From the NCBI RefSeq assembly GCF_000276665.1, contig NW_004955435.1, positions 1,000,809 through 1,064,808 on the forward strand: a stretch of DNA of 64,000 nucleotides. Reading direction: 5' to 3'. Numbering within the stretch: the first letter of the stretch is position 1; every line of letters begins with the position of its first letter. The stretch is from Chinchilla lanigera (Eukaryota > Chordata > Mammalia > Rodentia > Chinchillidae). Under the pieces are notes generated by a model. The model was not told where the DNA came from. It made no database searches and saw nothing but the letters and a program-made list of their open reading frames with translations. Positions 11,161-22,084 of the stretch are shown here, one piece after another. Both the position numbers and the translations under genes were made by a program.

Positions 11161-11909
11161 AAAGCTTTCCATCTTTTCCTTCTTTTCACATTTTTTTCCT
11201 TTTATATGGGGATCATTGCAATCAGAAACATTTTAAGCAATGTAGTTAGCTGAAAACTTTTTAGATCACAGAGAGGCTTCAAACCCTTATGTATATAAAA
11301 CAGTGTTCAAAAATTAACAACAGAGTATTTTTCTCCGACTGCTTAACGCTAGAGTTTAATGCCTGTCCTTCAGGCCCGGGCTGGGAGTATTTACTTTTCT
11401 AGTTTACCCCTATCTTCTATCAGAGTCTTTACCTTGGGGATGGCCTAGAACTTGTCTTTTATCTCCTGAGCTCCACAAATCTATGAAAATTAGTGTTTCT
11501 TTTACTTGGCTTTGGACTCAATAGTGTTAACTTTATTTCCAGCTTACGAATATACTTAATTAAAAATTATTTTGTCTTTTTTATCTAAACAGTATCAATG
11601 CTGGAAACAGAAATCAAATGTAACCTCTCTAATTTCAAAGATAGAATTCCGGGAGTGATGGTGTAATAAAAACACAGGAATACATTTCTTTTCCGTGATA
11701 TTTACTGAAATATTTAAAAGTGAAGTTTGCTGTATTGAAGCTAGAGCAGAACCACTGTTCCATACCCTCAACCTAGAAGATAGTCAGAGACAGCAAATAT
11801 CTCCTGGGACATACCTCAGGGGCATCAAACAGTTACACACAATTATGTATCTCAGATCACAACAAAGTATTTGGATTTTAACTAAGAGTGTGGGTTTATA
11901 ACGTAGTAG
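11161..11909. other. Intergenic sequence, nothing recognised
   Basis: Unique-looking, no gene or RNA signature seen. Confidence 0.5.
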
Positions 11910-12010
11910 GTCTGGCTTAAGCTTTGAGTCCATCATCTTTGAGACTTTGGGCAAGTTATGATTCTGGATCTTCAACTGTAATATGGAGAAAATACTTGCC
12001 TCTTCAATAT
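11910..12010 (+). mobile_element. MIR SINE fragment
   Basis: TTTGGGCAAGTTATG, then TCTTCAACTGTAATATGGAG, matches the MIR central part (gggcaagt...catctgtaaaatgggg). Old, shared across mammals. Confidence 0.7.
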
Positions 12011-12084
12011 TTTTCAAGGATAGAAAAGTCATACATATAATATATACAGTACACATATTAAATGTTTTAGAAGGATAAAATAAA

Positions 12085-12195
12085 ATGAAGATATATATCT
12101 TCTAAGATATATTATGTAAGATATAATATGATATAAGATATATAATATATAATAATATAATATACATTATAATAATATATATCTATATTAGGCTC
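12085..12195. repeat. AT-rich low-complexity tract with palindromes
   Basis: Almost pure A/T with repeated ATATAAGATATA-like words and the palindrome AAGATATATATCTT near its start. Confidence 0.85.
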
Positions 12196-13114
12196 CAAGT
12201 ACTATTCATTGTAAGAAAAGGTAAAGAATAAAATAATTTAGGTTTTTCTAGGTCCTCATCTAGGATCATGACTCACTAAGTGTATTAAATTTTCAGGCAA
12301 GATGAATATTTGCAATGTAGTTCAAATAATGATTGTGGAATTTGAGTTTAACGTTCCGTAAGTCTCTCCTCCTCACTTTCTATAAGACAATCAAAAGTTA
12401 GTAGTAGACAATTATTTTTAAAAGTTAAAAGGTTTAGAATGATAACATCTCTTTCTCTTTCACAGGCAGAAAGTGACAACGATTTTATAATGGAGTCCAC
12501 TGTGAAAGCAGGGGTTCGGTTTCCCTTCCACATGAACAGGGCTTTTTTGGGACATCCTTAATCCCTTTAATACACAGAAAGTGAGAACGTGAAGATGTCA
12601 AGTTTCATTTCTGGAGTAGAATGTGAGTTTGGAAAGGTAAATGTCAAACCCACAGGAGAGGAAACCCACACTTAGTGTTGGGTGGGGAGGGTGGAGGTGC
12701 AGGGGGTCCCAACAGAGGTGTAGACAGCGTCACTTTCTAAATGTTGGATTTTTCAGTAGCTCTTTTTAAACTGTGCCAGATAGCCATAGATGATTTTTCT
12801 GTGAGAAATGTAATCATTGTTTATTTTTTGAGATTTTTAAAAAGTGATGTCTACCAAGTAAGTGCAGAAAATAACTTATTTTATTAGTTTGTCAGGAAAA
12901 CCTTAAGAATCATTATGAACCTTTTATGAGACAAGAGACAGGCATGTGAAACCTGTGACCCACAGGTTGCTGCCTTCCTTTGAGAAAGAGTTATAATAAA
13001 AACACAAAACGAAAAAGGAAATGTTACCTGTATATGTTAGTTATATTATATATTTTATATAATGTATATAAAGACAACTCATCTTCATTCAATATGGTCC
13101 AAAAGGTTGGACAT
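12196..13114. other. Intergenic sequence, nothing recognised
   Basis: No gene. 12650-12720 is locally GC-rich (GGGTGGGGAGGGTGG) but short. The rest is AT-rich. Confidence 0.5.
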
Positions 13115-13120
13115 GGAAAG

Positions 13121-13556
13121 TGCTGGGGACCACACATTCACAGTGGCTAATTTTGCCTGCTTCCCTAAGGAATAAAGGGAGGCTTGGGATTACCGCTACC
13201 GCTCTTCTGAGATTTCCCGTTATCTCATTAGGGATGGGCCGTCCTCTCCCACCCACTAGGCTAAACTAAAACCACTAAGATTGAAAAACACTTCTTAGTA
13301 TAAGATCATCTCTGCCCTCTTGAGTGAGCCCAGGATTGTCTGTTGCCCCCGAGTCACCACCGACCCCTGAGTCTTCTGCCAGCCCGTCCTATCATTGCAT
13401 ACGCCCAATGAATAGTGGCTGCTTGGACTGTCTTGGTGTCTGCCCATCTTGAGGCACTGACCTCCCAGCCCCCTTGGTGTTTTACTAAATTTGCCCGTTT
13501 CTTATTTCATTCTTTCACCATACAGGCAGTTGGGGATCTTGGCCAGGTCCCCAGTA
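13121..13556 (+). mobile_element. Solo LTR with inverted termini and 6-base target duplication
   Basis: Begins TGCTGGGGACC and ends GGTCCCCAGTA, an 11-base inverted terminus with one mismatch. Flanked by GGAAAG (13115-13120) and GGGAAG (13557-13562), a 5/6 match. A TATA-like TTAGTATAAGA lies near 13278 and a degenerate polyadenylation signal AATGAATA near 13409, which argues for plus orientation. No interior retroviral sequence adjoins, so it is a solo LTR. The 6-base duplication suggests a class II (ERVK-like) family; the family is not identified. Confidence 0.72.
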
Positions 13557-13780
13557 GGGAAGAAATACTCAACAGAAATATTTCAGTAAGATGGGATCTA
13601 CAATGAATATCATATTCTCAAAAACTGTATTTTGTCTTTGGATCTTAGAATTTATTCCCTTTTATCTGTTTATTGATTTCATCTAGTCTCTGGATCATTT
13701 TTTGGGATCTCTTTGTGAAACAATTTACTCCATGGAGTAATAAGACTTATGTATCAAGTCCTTTGGAGACCAATTCAATT

Positions 13781-13882
13781 TTTGTTTGTTTTGCTTGTAG
13801 CTGAGGCTGATCTTCAACTGCTGACTCTCTGCTTCTAACTAGCAAAATTCTGGGATTATGGGTGTGCACCACCATGCCTGAT
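13781..13882 (-). mobile_element. B1-like SINE with target-site duplication
   Basis: Antisense B1: GGATTATGGGTGTGCACCACCATGCC is the complement of the 7SL-like B1 5' half, with a T-rich head marking its A tail. Flanks CCAATTCAATT (13770-13780) and CCAATCCAGTT (13883-13893) match at 9 of 11. Confidence 0.85.
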
Positions 13883-13893
13883 CCAATCCAGTT

Positions 13894-14369
13894 ATTTTTA
13901 ATGTTCAAAATGGAAGTAAAGCAGTAGAAGTAACTTATTCCGTACCATCCCCACCAGTCCCGCACATTTAAATCCCAGCGATGTTATGTTTCTGTTCTGC
14001 ATCAGCCTATTTCCTAAGCTTCCTCTGATCACTCTCTTGCCAAGGTTGTCCCGAGCTCCATGAGACAGACTTCTCATGGCATTCCCAGTTTCTAACTTTG
14101 AATGTGGGGTGTCCTCCCCCACTACCAAATCTTTCAGAAAGAACATTTTATTGCTTTTTTTAGTTCAGTGTTTGCCACAAAATGAGCATTCAATAGATGA
14201 TCACTGAATACATAAATTAATGTTCAATCAGTATACATCTGAATGTATTGATGCTTGTTTAGAAAGTAATAATAAAACTTTACATCCACAAACAGTATAT
14301 ATTTTGGAATTTGTATAAGTTCCACAAGTCAAGTTCCTTTTACCAACATTTGTTCATTACTTAATAAGT
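13894..14369. other. Intergenic sequence, nothing recognised
   Basis: No gene or repeat I can name. Confidence 0.5.
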
Positions 14370-15175
14370 TTTTCTTTCATTTTTAAAGCATTTTATTGGG
14401 ATATAATTCATATTCCATAAAATTTATCCACTATTGTATACAATTCAGTGTTTTTAGTATATTAACAGACTTGTATGACCATTGCTACTATAGAAATTTA
14501 GAGAGTTAGTTTATCACCGTAAAAAGAAAACCAGTACACATTACCAGTGATCTACCTTTTTTCCTGAATCCTCTGCTCTCCCAGCCCTAGCAACTACTGA
14601 TCTACTTTCTGTACACACACATTTGCCTATTCCAGACATTTCATACAAAGGGAGTAATATAATATCTTTTTTTTGTGGATTTCTTTTATTTAGTATAATG
14701 GTTGCAAAGTTTACCCATGTATTATTGTATCATTGTTTTTTATGGTTGATGAATACTCCACTGTAGTTATTACCACATTTATTTATCTTTGCATTACTTG
14801 ATAAACATTTGTGTCTTTAATATTTGACTGTTATAAATTTTACTATGAACATCCATGTGCAAGTTTTGTTTTCTTCTAAGAATGGATCCTACGGTTCACA
14901 TGAGACATATTTCTTAACATTTGAGGAACTGTCAAAATTGTTTTTCCAAAAGAGCCGCACTATTTTCTTACCATCACTGTCTGAGGATTCTAGATTCTCC
15001 ACATCTTCATCGACACTTGTTACTACTCCTTTTTAACTGTCAGTATGGCTGTGAAGTGTGCTAACTGATTTTCATACATGTTTGCTCATTTTGTGGATTA
15101 TTTTGCCTTGATAATATCACCTGCAGAAATTCGGGTTCTCTTTTTTAAACCATGTTGAGCATGCTATTTACAAGA
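14370..15175 (-). mobile_element. Old L1 3'-region fragment, minus strand
   Basis: Antisense of an old L1 3' region: ATTTTATTGGGATATAATTCA, then GATGAATACTCCACTGTAG, GAACATCCATGTGCAAG, GAGGAACTGTCAAAATTG and CCACATCTTCATCGACAC, all in the order of the L1 3' end consensus read backwards. Confidence 0.85.
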
Positions 15176-15563
15176 TGATCAGCTCTTCATTATAGTCAAC
15201 AAATATTTAATTGTATTTTATTAATTTATAGCATAAAGCAGACAACAGTCTGTAATTTTCAGAGTTTTCAATCTGAAAGCAAACCAGAAAATTACTTTAA
15301 ATACATTATCATTTAACAATAAAATTATTTTAGACTTCAAGTTTTCTTGGAATATGTAATATTCTTTATTACACTTTCTATTTTAATATGCTTATTTCAA
15401 ATAAAGTTATACATTCCTAAATGGTAAAAAAGATTACATTAGGAGTAAGTAAAGATTAATTAGGAGTACAAAATTGTCAAATATAAGAGAAAAGAATATG
15501 TACAAATTTTAAAGATAGGAGAAATGACAATTTTTTATGTTTGTTTGGAAAATGGAATGAATC
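15176..15563. other. AT-rich intergenic sequence
   Basis: No gene or repeat I can name. Confidence 0.45.
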
Positions 15564-15576
15564 AAGAACAATTCTT

Positions 15577-15658
15577 TTCTTTTTGGTTCTGGGAATCAAA
15601 CTCAAGACCTTGTACTTGCCAGGCAGACACCTGTGCCACTGAGCTACATCCCTGGCTC
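15577..15658 (-). mobile_element. ID-type SINE with 13-base target-site duplication
   Basis: The complement carries GAGTTTGATTCCCAGAAC (B box) and TAGCTCAGTGG (A box). Flanks AAGAACAATTCTT (15564-15576) and AAGAAAAATTCTT (15659-15671) match at 12 of 13, a signature of L1-machinery insertion. Confidence 0.93.
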
Positions 15659-15671
15659 AAGAAAAATTCTT

Positions 15672-15897
15672 AGAAAAAGAATTTGGAAAATGTCTGACCA
15701 TAGGATGAATAAGCAGAAAGTAATAACCTTTATATGTGCAAATATGAGTAGATAGAAGACATAATAAAAATATGTTATTTACAGTAGCAATGGGGAAGCA
15801 TAAAATAGCTATAAAATATTTATGCACATGTTTAACCAGACATATGCAAATTTTATGAAGAAATGATACATCTGCAATTAGTGATATAACAGAATAA
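15672..15897. other. AT-rich intergenic sequence
   Basis: Nothing recognised. Confidence 0.45.
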
Positions 15898-16332
15898 CGC
15901 TGCAGTTTGTGTGTGGATGTCCCCAAGCCCACGCTCTCACAGGTGAGGCTCTCAGAGGGTGCTGCAGCTAGAGCGTGTGGTCCTGGCATGTAGGGTGGGT
16001 GTGTGGTTCCTAGATCACTCTCCAGATTGGGCACAGCTCTGTGTAGGACCAAGAGCTCCATCCTGGGGGTGAGTGCTGCTGCCCTAAGGGTGCGTAACCT
16101 GGATAAAGTACAAGGGATGGAAGGGGGCTCCTGTCGCAGCTTGGTGCCGCGGTGACTCCTGCCGCTATGCACTGCTTCTCCTCTGCAGTGCCTCTCTGCC
16201 ATGCCGCCCTCCGTTGGAGCCAGCTTACCATGAACTGAAACCGCTACAGACTGACTGAGCTACGATAAACCTTTCCTCCTCTAACTTTCGCTGCGGAATA
16301 ATTTGTCTCAACAATTAGAAAAGTAATGATGA
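15898..16332 (+). mobile_element. MaLR-type LTR
   Basis: Follows the MaLR LTR plan: TTTGTGTGTGGATGTCCCC near the start, a CTCTGCCATGCCGCC block, TGAACTGAAACC, a polyadenylation region (ACGATAAACCTTTCC) and a TTTGTCTCAACAATTAG end. Similar layout to the copies at 27165-28145 and 55267-55613. No ORF is functional. Confidence 0.75.
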
Positions 16333-17560
16333 CAAATATATTTTCAGCAATAAAAAATCAGTATCATAATAGCATTAATTCAATTTAAGCTAATTTGCAA
16401 ATTTGGTATGTTCAGTGAAAATATCAGCAGAATTTTAAAAAGTTACAAATGCTATTATAGCTACAGATAAAAAATAAAAATTTATAATATTCAGAAAAAT
16501 AAAGAATAGGGATATTAAAATACGCTATAAAGCTATATTAATTAAAACATTCTCAGCAAGGTACGGTGGCACGAGCCTGTCATCCCAGTACTCTGGAGTC
16601 TGAGGTAGGAGGATCACTGCAAGTTCAAGGCCATCCTGGAAGTTCAAATCATGCTGGGATGTTTGTCTGATGATGTTATAATTTCAAATCTAGTGAAGAA
16701 AGATGAATCATTCAAAAATGGTGTTGGAGAAACTTGGTAACTATTTGGGAAACAAATGAAGTTGGAACCTAATTTAAAATATTTAAGTTGATCAATATTT
16801 GAATGGTTAAAAATATAAAGTTTCAATTGCTAGAAATGGCTATAGGAGACTTTCTTAAAATCTGAAAGAGTGGAGAAATCTTTGCTCAGAAATACACACC
16901 AAAGCCATATGAGCAAATACTGAAAAATTCAACTCCATAAAGTTTCTGGATTCCAAAATTATCAGAAACTAAGCCAAAATAAATAGCCAGAAAATGAAAT
17001 AATTATGGAGGCACAAAAAATAGCAAATTAATAGTAATAAGGTAAAAAATGTACAAAATGAAGGTGAATAATTTGAGCAATTTCTTCAAGGGTCACAAAG
17101 GCAAATTCCTAAACTCCCATATTCTCAAGATTACACATAACAAGAGAAATGTAATCTCTCAATAAGAGGCGCATTTTGTCAGGTGAGAACCAAAGTTTGT
17201 GTTAGCTGCAGAGTGGGAAAATAGGCACATTCTAAATACGGGAAGATAGAAAACTCTTCAGAACGTATAAAATACACATTGGGAGTGCTTATCAAAATTT
17301 AAACCCATATCCCTACTCTTTTCCCCAGTAACTTCAAAGCTAGTTTTTTTATATCACTGAAAAAAGTTTATATGTAGATACATTTTCCATCCTACTTCAC
17401 AAGTACTTCGTGGTATTTTACGCGTGGGCTCGTACCTGAGTCATTACAAAATTATCAATATGAAAGGTTATACATTACTGTATTATTTCTCATAGCAAAG
17501 TATGGATACAACCCGTATATTAGTAGTAGCAAAACTTAATGATAGATATTAATTTAAAAA
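16333..17560 (+). mobile_element. Old L1 fragment (ORF2 3' part), plus strand, split by a B1
   Basis: Degraded L1 ORF2 sequence: AAAGCTATATTAATTAAAAC, then after the B1 a GGTGTTGGAGAAACTTGGTA block and CATAACAAGAGAAATG, ending in CATAGCAAAGTATGGATACA. These match successive segments of the L1 3' half. Confidence 0.75.
16557..16639 (+). mobile_element. B1-like SINE fragment, inserted in L1
   Basis: GTGGCACGAGCCTGTCATCC, then GAGGTAGGAGGATCACTGC and AGTTCAAGGCCATCCTGG are the B1/7SL left-monomer sequence in order. The 3' end is lost. Confidence 0.88.
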
Positions 17561-19047
17561 CACTCCAAAAATATTTCATAGCTGAAATGGGACAACCTCC
17601 AAAATATATTTTTTTGTATTTAGAAAAAAAGCAAAAGCAAAAATTCAGCAGAGTAATTATAAATATTTCTGGAAAATCGTTCCACCCCCAATGCTGAGAA
17701 ATACTGTGTCCAGCTTGGCACAAAATTCTGCAGGTATTCTGCCACATTTTGATCAATGTGTAAAGTTTACTTTTGCCACAACAGAGTCTTTACTTTTGTA
17801 GAAAGTTAAGTCAGTGTCAGGAGGTGACCCAGCGCAGTGTTAAGGGGAGTGGCTTAATCCACATCGTTCCACCACTGTCTAGCTGCTTGTTTCAGACAGT
17901 TGCTTTGTGCTACGTTATCATCATGTCTAACATGAGGGAAAATAAGGGTGCTGAACTCATGAAAATTCAGTGAATTAATGCTTGAAAGCAGCACCTGGTG
18001 TACAGAAGTGTTTGACAGATTTTACCACCTCATAATACGTACTAGAAAGCTGAGCTGAGGAGGTTGTACAGAGTAATGGACTACGGGTTTGGTTTGCCAT
18101 GGTTTTCCAGAGTAGATAAAAACTTTGCTGTGTGAGTGTACTAGAAAGCATATTATTTCTATTCAAAATAACACTGTAGAAAGCCAATACAGCGAATTAT
18201 GCGGTGATGTGGATGCTTCCAGATAGTGAGATCTGATTAACCTTATTTTTATAATTATGGTTCTCTAGTGTAGTGTGGTTTGGCAGCCTGTATATTTTGG
18301 TCTTCAATTTTGTCAACAAATCCTAAAATTTTATGTCGTGTCTTGAATATAAAATAGTGAAGCCTTCTGACACAGAACTGTCCCTTTTGGCCCCATTTAA
18401 AGCATTTTTACCTTCAACTCTTAAGTTCTTCATTTTACTATTGTAATCTCGGCGTTACCTCCTTCTCCATCTTTTCATCTCTTCTCCCTCCTTCCCGTTT
18501 CCTTCTCCTGCTTGTATCCGTGTTTCCTTAATGTTTGTCTTCCGGTGCTTTCCCTTCACAGGGCTGCTCTGTGAGTCACTCTGTAGGACACAGCTATTTC
18601 GGGATTTTGCCTTAACCAGGAAACATTTCTTTCTATAAAGCTGTTCATCTCATTGTATATAATGCATGTATTATATATTATACATATTGCCTTTATTAAT
18701 TTCTTTTGATGTTACTTTGATAATTAGTTTGATGCTTTAATAAAAATATTTCTTTGCAGTTTCCTTTTTTATAAGATCTCATGCAATATATGCTGCTTGT
18801 TTTCACCATAGTGATGTGTCTTGTTATGACTCTTTATGTTCTCATTTAGGATTTTAAAAATAGTTTGCTTAGCTATTCTCTCATCGTAATTGTCAGCAGT
18901 AAAATCACATCTTTTAGTCCCTCTCTGTCACTCACCAGTACCTGCTGCCACTATTTACATGTTCTAATTTTTAAACTTAGTTTACATACTTTACCTTATT
19001 AATACTTTAGTGTTGAAACTTTGCTTAGTGTTATCTTACTACTGCCA
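17561..19047. other. Intergenic, mostly unique sequence
   Basis: No gene, RNA or clear repeat. Several in-frame openings of about 70 codons read as chance. Confidence 0.5.
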
Positions 19048-19215
19048 TTTTTGTCATAGCAGTGGGGATCAAATCTAGGGGTGGTTTATTACTGAAACAC
19101 AGTTCCAACCCTATATATTTTTTGAGTCAGGGTCCTACTAAATTGTCCAGGTGGAACTCGAATTTATAATTCTCCTGCCTCAACCTTACAAGCATGTGTC
19201 ACCAGCCCTAGCTGA
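19048..19215 (-). mobile_element. B1-dID dimeric SINE
   Basis: On the minus strand a B1-like unit (19215-19118; TAAGGTTGAGGCAGGAG, then GGACCCTGACTC) is followed by a degenerate ID-like unit (19113-19048; TCAGTAATAAACC and GATTTGATCCCC). This B1-then-ID order is the B1-dID arrangement known from several non-muroid rodents such as squirrels and dormice. Confidence 0.72.
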
Positions 19216-20199
19216 AGCTAAGGTACCTTTTTAAGGTAAATGTTTGCAGACATTTTTGCCTTTGTGTTTTGGCTTCTCCTATGTGGAGTACAGAAGATGC
19301 AGGATTTCTTTAAGTGATCTGGTGCTGAAATAGTTTCTATGTGGATTATACTTTAGAATAAAACAGTTCATTCCCTCTACTTTATTCAGGACTATGTTGG
19401 GATCCTCTCAGCTGTATGTTCAAACTAAACTAACTGAAGTGCCATTATGGTTGATTTAGTCAAACAGCCATAAATATTGTTTTGGATATTTTACATTGTT
19501 CTGCGACCAGTTCTTTAAGATGGTGATATAATCTTCAGAAGTGTTTTCTATTTTTTACTCTGTTTTTAAGAAGTTACAAGTTGGCTACACTGATGATATA
19601 ACAGGGAAACCAGAATATTCAAATGAGAATATGTGGATTAATCTACGAATGAATCTTGGGCAATGTATGCCTTCATGTCTAGCAGCCACTACTAAGACCC
19701 CACTGGCCATGTGAAATGTCTATTTCAGACGGGTCTTTGTCTGTGACTATGACTAGAACTGTGTACAGGGTATTAAAAATAATAAAAAGGAACAACTGAC
19801 ACTATCTTGGCAAAGTTTACTTATAGTTAGTGCGCTTGTTTTCAACCTATAGTCATTTCTTTTTCCTACATTGATAATGCACAGCTGTCTGGAAGTTGTA
19901 AACCTCAGAGCACTTTTCTTGCTGTTTTGCTCATGTTTTTGTTGAGACCCTTAAAGTCAGTCCTTGTTAAGCTTTCGAGTCATCTGATAATAAACACTCA
20001 ACTCAGACTTTGTTGGTTCAACAATTTGGAGATTTATTTTCCTTTTGGAAAATGAAAGGAAGGTAGAATCATACTGTGTGATGTATGATTATTTGTATGA
20101 TTATGTATTGTATAAAAGATATTTCTAAATTTAGAGAAATGAAATATTATTACCTTTGACAAAAATATTTCTATTCATTCTTCTTTGGGTTTTTATTCA
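19216..20199. other. Intergenic, unique-looking sequence
   Basis: No gene or repeat I can name. Confidence 0.5.
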
Positions 20200-20660
20200 T
20201 CTAGTCCGTGCTCCCCCTGCCCAATCCCTTTTTGCTTCCTGTCCTTTTCTTCCGTGCTCTTTCTCGATCCCTCCTGTTCACCAGCCCCTCTCTCCTCCCT
20301 CCGGCATTTTTTGCAGTTGTTTTCCGAGTTGAAATAGGCCTCCCTCCCGCCGCAGCTGCTACTCCAACCCCTGCTGCACTAAATTGACACTTGGGCAAGC
20401 AATGGTTCTCGTCAGTCACTCTGAAGCTGCTACTTCCAGAAGTGTCGATTTAGTGCAGCAGGGGATGAGGTGCCAGCTGCAGAAGTAGGGCACAGAAAAA
20501 CTCAACAAAGCGCTCTGCCCGCCCTTACTGTGCGCGATACTTGGAAGCAGGAAGAGGAGGAAGGAGGGAGCCGCCAGGGTCAGGGACTAAAATGTGGAAC
20601 AGTAAGAGGGTGCCACGAAGAACACCGGGATCACAAAGCACACGTGCTTTAGCAACGACA
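20200..20660. promoter_or_regulatory. CpG-rich stretch, possible regulatory element
   Basis: I count 20 CpG in about 460 bases, far above the neighbouring DNA, along with GC-rich text and no repeat signature. It contains the hairpin at 20352-20481 and a CACGTG E-box near 20641. CpG retention in a desert can mark an unmethylated regulatory element or promoter, but no gene start is visible. Function is inference only. Confidence 0.4.
20352..20481 (+). ncRNA. Long imperfect hairpin, possible structured RNA
   Basis: Arms 20368-20392 and 20440-20464 pair over 25 bases with one exception, which is a G:U pair in a plus-strand transcript and an A:C mismatch in a minus-strand transcript. The stem continues outwards, imperfectly, for about 20 more pairs (GCAGCTG at 20352-20358 against CAGCTGC at 20474-20480). 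The loop is 47 bases. The total of about 130 bases fits a precursor-miRNA-like or cruciform structure, though I recognise no known miRNA. It could equally be a chance or transposon-derived palindrome. Confidence 0.45.
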
Positions 20661-21926
20661 ACGGACGTGTGAAGGAAAAAGAAAGGAAGGAAAAACCTAA
20701 ATCAAGGTTAATTTTCTTTTACTTGCTTTCAAAACTCGCTGTAAATGCTAAAAAACTCTGGCTATTCATTTTTGCTTAGGGAATAACTGCTGATTGAGTG
20801 TGGTCACTTAAATACCCAGAGAAGTGTGCATACGTCCTGCTGATGTGGGGGGGAAATTGGATCTGCAACGGAAAATGAGAAATCTCTCCTCTTGCCTTGG
20901 CAAGTCCCGCTTTTCGTTTCCTGTTGACATAAACACCTACTTTGCTTAATTAAAAGTCATTTGTGAACATTAACACTATGGGTATCTGGCTAACTGTTAA
21001 TGCCATAGGCAACCCTTTTACACCTTTAGTAAAACTGCGGTATGAGTATATATATGCTGAAAACAGAGAAAAAGGTTCATCTGATAACATTCCCACTTCT
21101 GTTCCCCTCTGTTCGGATAACTTTCCGTGTTTTTGTGACTGTGTGTTCTGCTGTACCATGACCAGAGACGGGATGTGTCAGATGAATTGCAAAATTCTGT
21201 ATGCAGTGCGACTTATTTTACATATTGGAGTTTTTCTAAAGTAACTCTTTTTAATAAAGACCTGTTTCAAAAGTGACATTGTAGAAGAAAAAAATTGTGC
21301 GTGTTACATTTGCTGGATTTCTACCATTGTATTCACTATATACTCTTTGAGGTGAACTGTAACAGTAATTTGCTTTTCATATGCAGTGTAAAATGGAAGG
21401 GTCTTTTGTGCCAAGAAGCTGTGACGGAGCTGCTTTACAGGGACGTCCCACCTGGGTCAGCTGGCTTTCTTAAACTTGAAATAAATGAGATCTTTGATAT
21501 TGCAGTATGGTGACCATAGGACATAGATTAAAGAAGAAAGAGGCTTTTGCTAAGACAATTGGAAGAAAAACATCGTATGTTGACTTATTTTGATCTCCTT
21601 GTATTACAAACGACCCAGAGTACGATTTTATCAAAGTGCTCCTTATCCTCTAAGAGTCTTTTGTTTGTTAAATATATTTAAAAATATTTTTAAATAGACA
21701 CACGTTAAATTTCTATTTAAACACATTTAAATAGACGTGTTAAGTGATGTGCACTGAGAATTGCTCCTCACTAGGTACTAATATGGATCGTGAAAGAAAG
21801 TGGTGACGGGCCTGCCCATCAATTTGGGAGGTGTAAATTCACGATCATCAAAGGGGTAGGGGGCGTTCAGAAATGGTGCTTGGAACTGGGGGAGTAAGGA
21901 GAATACATTGGGCTTAAGACTGCAAA
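20661..21926. other. Intergenic, unique sequence up to the gap
   Basis: No gene seen. 21680-21740 contains two related words (TTTAAATAGAC at both) giving a small local duplication. Confidence 0.5.
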
Positions 21927-22026
21927 NNNNNNNNNNNNNNNNNNNNNNNNNNNNNNNNNNNNNNNNNNNNNNNNNNNNNNNNNNNNNNNNNNNNNNNNNN
22001 NNNNNNNNNNNNNNNNNNNNNNNNNN
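21927..22026. other. Assembly gap, exactly 100 N
   Basis: A run of 100 N, the usual placeholder for a gap of unknown size. The right edge is a TTCC microsatellite, so a repeat-caused assembly break is likely. Confidence 0.98.
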
Positions 22027-22084
22027 CTTCCTTCCTTCCTTCCTTCCTTCCTTCCTTCCTTCCTTCCTTCCTTCCTTCCTTCCT
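22027..22084. repeat. TTCC tetranucleotide microsatellite
   Basis: Pure CTTC repeats adjoining the gap, continuing as T/C-rich sequence to about 22190. Confidence 0.97.

Noticed and set aside
15657..16202. 181-codon minus-strand open frame, the longest in the window
   Set aside because: It spans a plus-strand MaLR LTR, AT-rich sequence, and the start of an ID insertion. It reads in the antisense direction with no domain; a chance frame.
20470..20652. Plus-strand 60-codon frame overlapping the hairpin's 3' arm
   Set aside because: Short, basic and low complexity (Lys/Glu/Gly-rich); explained by the local GC and purine content.
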